The position numbers and the translations under genes were made by a program. A stretch of DNA of 64,000 nt from Antilocapra americana (lineage: Eukaryota > Chordata > Mammalia > Artiodactyla > Antilocapridae), in assembly GCA_007570785.1 (NCBI GenBank), contig ML660201.1:40438863-40502862 (forward strand), in the 5' to 3' direction. A model generated the notes under the pieces. It saw only the letters and a program-made list of their open reading frames with translations, made no database searches and was not told the origin of the DNA. Each line of letters begins with the position of its first letter. The first letter of the stretch is position 1. Shown piece by piece: positions 57,842-64,000 of the stretch.

Positions 57842-59587
57842 GTAGGGCCTCCACCTGGACCTCTCTGGACATCTCTTACTCTTTCCACTCCCTCTCTGTG
57901 TTACTGTTTCCCACCTCTTACTCTGTGTGTTCCTCTCTCTCTCTCTCTCCCCATCTCTTATACACTGCCTCCTTCCTGTCTTCATCTCTAACTCTTGTCT
58001 CTATCTCATTGCCTCCCTTCCACCCCCTCTCTATGGATCAGAAGAGCGCCACCCCCTCTGTTCCCATCTCTTTGCCCCTGCCTCTCTCTTGCATCCTGCA
58101 GAGCTCACAGACTGTGGATCCACTCCGCAGAGGGACTTTCTCATACTGCATCAATGGGCTCTGTCGTCAGGAAAGAGCTACCCTTTAAAAGCACAGGTCT
58201 CCTCTTGCAGGAGGTTTGGGGGAGGGCAGAGAAACATTCTTGAGGACCCCTGGGGACCTGTCACCTGTCAGGCTTGGACTCGCAGCTGTTTGGCAGCAAA
58301 GACAGGACACGGCACCTCTGCTTGGCCCTGTGGCCAGTGGGAGTCATTCAGTTGGGGGTCTGGGAGCTAAATGAGTAACCTGAGTGTGTCGCATGTGGAT
58401 TCTAAAAATGAATTAAACTCTCTGAAGCAGTGGGAAGCTGTCTTGGAAGACTGGAAGCATTTCTTCTTCTGGTATCTTTCCTGTACCGGGAGGGTGAGGT
58501 GAGGGAGTCCTCCTGGCTGGTGTTTAGTCTGCCTCTTCCTCCTGTGTGTTTTATCTCCGGCAAAGAACTCACTGGCCTTAAAGGCTGGATTCAGGTGGAG
58601 GAGAGTGTCTCTTTCTTTGAGGGTCTTGGGGAATACAGTTGCTTTCATTAGACTGCACTTTTGCTGTGACTAAGCTGTAGTGGGATCCACAGGACCCAGA
58701 TCATCATTTCCGTTGATGTGTTTCTGGGAGATCTCCATTCTCCCTCCACCATGAGGGGGAAAGTCTGGGGGAAGGGGTGCTTCCGGCCTTGTCACAGTGC
58801 TTTTGGGCGTCCACCCACCTGCCACCCTTGGGTCTAGCTCTGTGCGGTTGGTTCACTGAATTATGTATATTTGGGAGAACAGCATCAAAGATTCATTGCC
58901 TCTAAAAAGAGCTGCTCCGCACTGACCCAACCCTAAACAGTTTCAGGTTGTAATCAGCCTTCTATAAGCTGAGTAGAAACTGACTTCTCACTCCTGTCCC
59001 ACACCTTAGTTCACTTGTATATTTTCACAAAGGGCTTTTGTTCCCAGCAGCTGTAGAAGTGTGATGGTCTTAGTGGTGTTTGGGCTCTTACTGAAGTTTT
59101 GACAGGACAGCAACTGCATAGAATTGAGGTTGTTCAGGCTTGGAATGGATATATGATCTTTTCAGTGGGAACTTCACAATTTAATGAATGTAGGAGCAGT
59201 GAAGCTAGTGTCCGTTCAAATTCCTTTTGGAAGGAAGCAAAGCATAACCAAATTTAATTAATGAATTGAGCCAAAGAAAAGAATAGTGAGGATAGCTCTA
59301 GACTCTGGTCACTTCCTGCTATCACTTAGTCCTATATTTTTGTGCAGTTTGGCTAAAGGCATAGGTATAAAACCCATATGCTTCATCTTTTCTTATTTAT
59401 TAAAAATATATATATATATCTGTATCTCACAAATGTGATATAAGAAATGTATCACCAGAAGTCAAATACTAATTTTCTTCATGGTAGCTGAATCCAGATT
59501 ATGAAATGTGACTTAATTTCCTTTTATGGGGATGTTGTGGTGTAAAAATAAGGGTAGGAGAGGAACAATTTTTTAAATAGTTGGTAG

Positions 59588-59673
59588 GGGTTCTGGAGGG
59601 GGAGCATATGTAAACCCATGGCAATAATATGTCATTGTATGACAAAACTAATAAAAAAATAAATTAATTAAAA
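59588..59673 (+). mobile_element. Ultra-short L1 3' insertion with perfect 13-bp duplication (ARHGEF3 intron 1)
   Basis: About 86 bp of the bovine L1 3' terminus (CATATGTAAACCCATGGC, GTATGACAAAACTAATAAAA) plus an A-rich tail. The perfect repeat AAATAGTTGGTAG at 59575-59587 and 59674-59686 marks the insertion. Confidence 0.9.
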
Positions 59674-61321
59674 AAATAGTTGGTAGTATTTTTCAGGTAT
59701 CACTATTTAGGATTTTCCCCCTAGTGGTTAAATCAGAGTAGAAGTATCTCATATACTGTATACTCCTTGAGTCCAAGGAGGCAAATCCAGTATACCCCTT
59801 AGTTTCATTAATCTGGCGTTTCACTTCCTGATAATGGCAATAGGCAGAGTTAGAAAAAGAAACGTAAGTGATGTGGGGGCTCCTTTTCTGTTTCAGTATC
59901 AGCTCAGCAGACAGCCCTCCTTTGCAGGCCTCACTTCTCCACAGGCATGTAATTAAAGTATATTTCCTACCAGCAGGTGTCACCAGCATTTGTGTTTAAA
60001 ACACAGCATACGCTAGTTGGCCTTTTGAAAAACATGATTATATCCTTGTTTATAAGCTAGGTATAGACTGTTAGTTCCAATACAGGTAGTTTTTCGGGAT
60101 CATTTTCATTGTAGAAAGAAGGTGGTCATGCTGAAAAGAAGGATCGGCAATCCAAAGTCCCTTTTAACCTGCATGGGTAGCTGAAGCAAAGCCCCTGTGC
60201 CCTTTCACACAGAATGACTATTCCTTCAGAATTTGTTGTGAGGACAGTGGGCACAGTGCTTTGTGGGCAAGTGCCGTCTAGCATTTGTTCCTGTTCTTGC
60301 AGCAGGTGTGCTGGGCAAGGCTCATGGGTAAGGGGTGGGTGTCACTAATGTGCATTTGATACCATGCACTTTAGTAAAACTGTGCAACAACAGGCATTCT
60401 CTTGAAAACACATCATAACAAAATTTCTACTCGGGATTAGATGGTTTGTACATTTTTAAATTTCAATGATAGTTTTCAGTGATAGAGAAAAATGATATCA
60501 TTTAAATATTTATCTTATTTAAATTATCTATTTTAAATATTAAAATTATTCTACATGGATTATGCTGTTAATACAATGTGGCTCCTTAATCGAGTGTTTC
60601 TTATGACACAGGTATATGAGTTTGGTTGCAGATGTTTAATTTTAATACCACAACCAACTTGATCCGACTTTCAAGGAGAAACATAGTATCACATGAGCAT
60701 CATTAAGCTTATTTCTTCTGACTCATCAATGCAACTTTTTTCCATTAATCTTTATATATATATATTTAATGGGTACTTCTCATGCCAGGAGGAACTTATT
60801 TTTCTAGGCATTATTAAGTGCTCTGAATTAAGCACCTGATTAGGTCACTCAAAGAAAAGTTGTTAGTCCTAATGAATTACACTGATCCCAAGTCAAAAGT
60901 CACTTTTCCCATGGGGAGATTTGCTTTTAAAGAAAGAAGACTCAAATGCATGTATATGTTGGCCAAGGAAGCTGGAGCCTGATGAGAAGGTTTTAGGTGT
61001 TTTGGAGTCCATTTAATGAAAATACCAAGTGATGATTCTGTTATTTTCTTTCTAAGAATATATCTGACAATATGATGGACAGCTTGCTTTTGGTTTTAAG
61101 ATTCACTGTCTCAGATGTCGATATAGTTTAGGCCAGATTTAGTTAGTGATGTTTGTAGTCATTGCTTTTGTCTCTCTTGTATATATCCCTGATTTGTCCT
61201 TTTGTTCTAACTTTGACTCAGCCAGTAGCTTTATGTGGAATGACCTAGAAATGATGGAATTCTATTATTTTTCTAAGTCTCATTTGAGAAACCAACCATG
61301 TTGTAAGAGTAACATAAAACA

Positions 61322-61425
61322 AGTATTATTTTGCTCACTTTATGCATAAAGACACTGAGGGGAAGTGACTTGCAGAAAGCCTCTGAGCAAACCAGCAGTT
61401 AAGCCAAGACCCAGTGCTAGGTTTC
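61322..61425 (-). mobile_element. MIR fragment, antisense (intron 1)
   Basis: ATAAAGACACTGAGGGGAAG and GACTTGCAGAAAGCCTCTGA match reversed MIR. Confidence 0.65.
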
Positions 61426-62079
61426 CTGATGGATTCAGTCTAGGGTTTAATACCAGTGTATCCTGTAGCATCTAAGGATGTTTACCTCTGTGAATAAAAA
61501 GGGGGGGATGCAAAACAAAAGCCGTGTAAAGTGCTTTAAAACACTTTCTTCTGAGTACATACTCTTGAGCACTTCATTAACTGAGGAGGTACCTTTCAAG
61601 TTTCCCTTTTAAAGGGCAAGGTGAACTCTATGCCCCACCATAATTTATGCCCCCAGTCAGTCCACAAGTGTATTTGAAATATATGCATCTGGAGCTATGT
61701 TCCTCACGTGCCAGCTGGAAAGCTAAGGAGGTGAGCCAGCTTCTAGTGATTTATACATTTCTTGGAATTTGTATCATACAGTGTTGAGCTGACCGTTTAT
61801 ACGGCCAACTACATGGAAATAGCTCCAAGGGGTTATTGCAGTTGGAATCTTGGTTTCATCAGGTGATTAATTAGACTCCTTGAATCATGCGACCTCAGAT
61901 GGTTCTGGATGGGAGCCTCATGGATGGTGAAGGTCTCTCACTTGCTGGCAGGAGCTGAGTATGGTCATCGGCTGTGGTCATCTGCTGTGGATCTTGGGGG
62001 TCCTGGTCTTCCAGGATGCATGTGAACTAGGAGTAGGTTTGTTAGAGAAAAAATATGTTGACATCTACATTTGAGGCTC

Positions 62080-62288
62080 TTCAGAGCATCAGCTCTGAAG
62101 TAAGACTGCCCAGGTCCCAGTGCCTTCTCCATCACCTGCTAGTGATGTGGCCTTGGACAATCTCCTGTGCTTTTCTCAGCCCCAGTTTCCACAGCTGTAA
62201 AATGGGCATAATGATGGCTCTACCATAATGAGAGGATTCATGTACAGTGCTAAGCACATGGTAGGTACTCCATAAACAGCAGCAGCAT
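62080..62288 (+). mobile_element. MIR, sense (intron 1)
   Basis: GTGATGTGGCCTTGGACAAT, CACAGCTGTAAAATGGGCAT and GCACATGGTAGGTACTCCAT follow MIR almost end to end. Confidence 0.88.
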
Positions 62289-62389
62289 CAAGACCTCATC
62301 ATCACAGAAAACTTCCTAAAACAATTTTAAGAAACATGATCACCATCCTCATTCCCCAAATGTTGTTTTATGCACATCTGTGCGACAGG

Positions 62390-62560
62390 GGTCTGACTGT
62401 AAGTCCTCTAAGAATCCTTACAATGATCCTATGAGGTTGGTGTGACTGCCCCCTCCCCCACTTTTTTTTTAGAAGAAACTGAGGCTCAGAGCTGGGTAGT
62501 GGCCTTTCCAGGATGGCTGAGCTGGTAGATGGAGGAGCCGGTATTTACACTCCAGTCTGA
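62390..62560 (-). mobile_element. MIR, antisense (intron 1)
   Basis: CAATGATCCTATGAGGTTGG and AAGAAACTGAGGCTCAGAGC are reversed MIR, with a T run at 62462-62470. Confidence 0.82.
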
Positions 62561-64000
62561 CCCCAAAGTCTGTACTTTCCCAACCACATCATGTTACCTC
62601 TAAATGACTAAATCGCCAGTCTCCTCACCACAGAACACATGAAGGGTGAGCATGCCTGCCAGAGCAAGTTGCCTCATGGTCAAAGGCCTGTTTTTTCTCT
62701 GAGTGCCTGGAAGGGAGACCCCACCATTAGTGAGTGTGCCTGGCAGCCACTTCATAGAGTGACCACGACCCACAGGAGCGAGTTTTGCAAACCTTCACTT
62801 GGGAGGGCTCTGGTAGCTTCCGTTTTGTGTTTCTCAAGACCAAGGAGCTAGTCTTTGGCAGAATTCTGCATGCTCAGCACTGTGGAGGTGACACTGTTAG
62901 TTTTGCAATTAGTCATTTTGCTTATCTGCATTAACCACCAGCCTTCCACATAAACTAGTAACTTGGAAGCTTCTGCCCACCATCTGAATGTTTGCAAATT
63001 GTGTCATTTTCTTAAGACACCTTGTGATTGCTTGTAAAATCCTGGACCATTGCCACTATTTTCATAACAACTGAATGAAAATAAATGACTGATCACAGGC
63101 GAGTTTTACAGAGTCCTGTGTACGTGTAATTGTCTCTAATGGTGTGTATGTATGTAGAAGGGCTCCTTCGTTTGTGGTGTGTGCTCATAGCTGCCTTCCG
63201 TAATTTGTCAGCTCCGGTAATGGGTACAGGTTTCACACAAAATGAGGAAATTGCTGTGATTGCATGGCCATTTATCACTGTTGTGTTGGCTCATGGACTA
63301 TTAGGAGTAAAGGCCAGTGGTTTCTAATGCCTTCAATTTTTTATGACTTGACACTGGTTATTAGCTAAGAAGAGGCTATTAGTCAAGAAAGGCCTCCAAA
63401 CCTTTGGCTAGAAAAGGAACGGATCTTTAAAAGTCTAGAAACACTTGTGCCTGGTCCTTCTGTGTTTGGGTCATTGTGTACTTTTGCAAGAAGGCAGCTG
63501 ATCCTTAGTCAATTCTATTAATGGGAGCTAAACCAGAAACCTTAACGGTAAGTTCACTTTTTAAAATTTTCTTTTTCTGGCTCTTAAGATGAGGAGGAAA
63601 GGAGTAGCAAAACAGGCTTTTTTTCCAGGGATTTATGAAACAAATAAAAAAAACCAGCCTCTAGGAAATGACCCAGGGTCACTGAATTAGAGAACCTGAG
63701 TTTTTGGGAAAGGCCTATTGAGAACATGGAGCCCAGTTCTCGTCCGCTGCTGGATCCTTTCAATCTCGGTTCAAATACTTCCAGGAACCTTCCAGGCCTG
63801 TACATTTCATCTTTGTTTATTGCGGATCATGAGAAAATCTTTTCTTAATTGTAACATTCCTTTCTCAAGCTGAATATTATACAATGACACTTTATCTCTG
63901 TCAGTATTTTATTTCTCTCTACTCTCGACTCCTATTCCCCAAATGTGTGCTCACACTTGCACACACACGTACCCACACCACACTCTTCCCGTAGGTGCCT

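Larger units (their letters stand above)
57280..57860 (+). promoter_or_regulatory. ARHGEF3: CpG-island promoter of ARHGEF3
   Basis: An abrupt change from AT-rich flank to GC-rich, CpG-dense sequence surrounds the first coding exon. Sp1-type GC boxes are visible at 57490-57499 (GGGGCGGGGC), 57514-57521 (CCCCGCCC) and 57545-57553 (CCCCGCCCC). No convincing TATA box lies near. This suggests a broad CpG-island start, probably in 57540-57620, just downstream of the last GC box. CpG-island promoters are often bidirectional, but I see no supportable exon on the minus strand to the left. Confidence 0.85.
57842..64000 (+). other. ARHGEF3: ARHGEF3 intron 1 (5' part)
   Basis: The intron starts with the donor GTAGGG and runs past the end of the window; no second exon continuing the protein was recognised. 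The first ~190 bases (57866-58055) are strongly pyrimidine-rich with CT runs, for example 57933-57950. Downstream are MIR fragments (about 61320-61420, 62080-62285 and 62390-62560) and a tiny L1 insertion at 59588-59673. The rest looks like unique intronic sequence, AT-rich around 60430-60560. Confidence 0.85.

Noticed and set aside
57371..57991. 206-codon frame spanning ARHGEF3 exon 1 as a single ORF
   Set aside because: It opens at TTG, not ATG, and its 3' part runs into intron 1 past a good splice donor. Only the 57746-57841 part is coding with confidence.
1..64000. CRISPR arrays, operons, phage or plasmid features
   Set aside because: Sequence is mammalian nuclear DNA; no regularly spaced repeats, no operon-like gene packing.

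Overview
The window is mammalian, and its repeats identify a ruminant, most likely a bovid (cattle, sheep, goat or buffalo). The repeats are Bov-tA SINEs, BovB (RTE-type) LINE pieces, the bovine L1 3' end and cetartiodactyl tRNA-derived (CHR-type) SINEs, on a background of old mammalian MIR, L2, L1M and hAT elements. Nothing is bacterial or viral in layout. Almost all open frames in this DNA are chance or repeat-derived.

One protein-coding gene can be recognised. Near the right end is a CpG island with GC boxes and no obvious TATA box (about 57280-57860). It holds the first coding exon of ARHGEF3 (XPLN, a RhoA/RhoB guanine nucleotide exchange factor) on the + strand, coding 57746-57841 and ending at a GT splice donor. 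From 57842 to the end is its first intron. The DH and PH domains lie on later exons outside the window. The left 57 kb has no exon I can support. It is 5' flank of this promoter, and probably also intron of longer ARHGEF3 transcripts that start further upstream (inference from known mammalian gene structure).

Layout: 1-9.6 kb is old repeats (an unresolved retroelement, MIR, L2) with a few ruminant SINEs. 9.7-11.56 kb is a 5'-truncated bovine L1 with a decayed ORF2. 11.7-19 kb holds SINEs and MIRs. 19.01-19.31 kb is a U6 snRNA retrocopy fused to an antisense L1 fragment plus an A tail, the whole unit flanked by a 15-bp target-site duplication. 19.3-30 kb is mostly unique sequence with old L1 and a MER5A. 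30-34.5 kb and 38-52.3 kb are rich in ruminant SINE/BovB insertions, several with readable target-site duplications, including young elements inserted into old MIR or L1 copies. 54.9-56.9 kb carries three Bov-tA copies just upstream of the promoter. 57.3-64 kb is the promoter, exon 1 and intron 1, with a very short L1 insertion.

I did not find a new multi-gene system. The most interesting items are the chimeric U6 retrocopy, the frame that stays open upstream of the ARHGEF3 start codon through a GCC repeat, and the set of dated, nested retrotransposon insertions. Repeat boundaries are read by eye and may be off by tens of bases; family names are from memory of consensus sequences.
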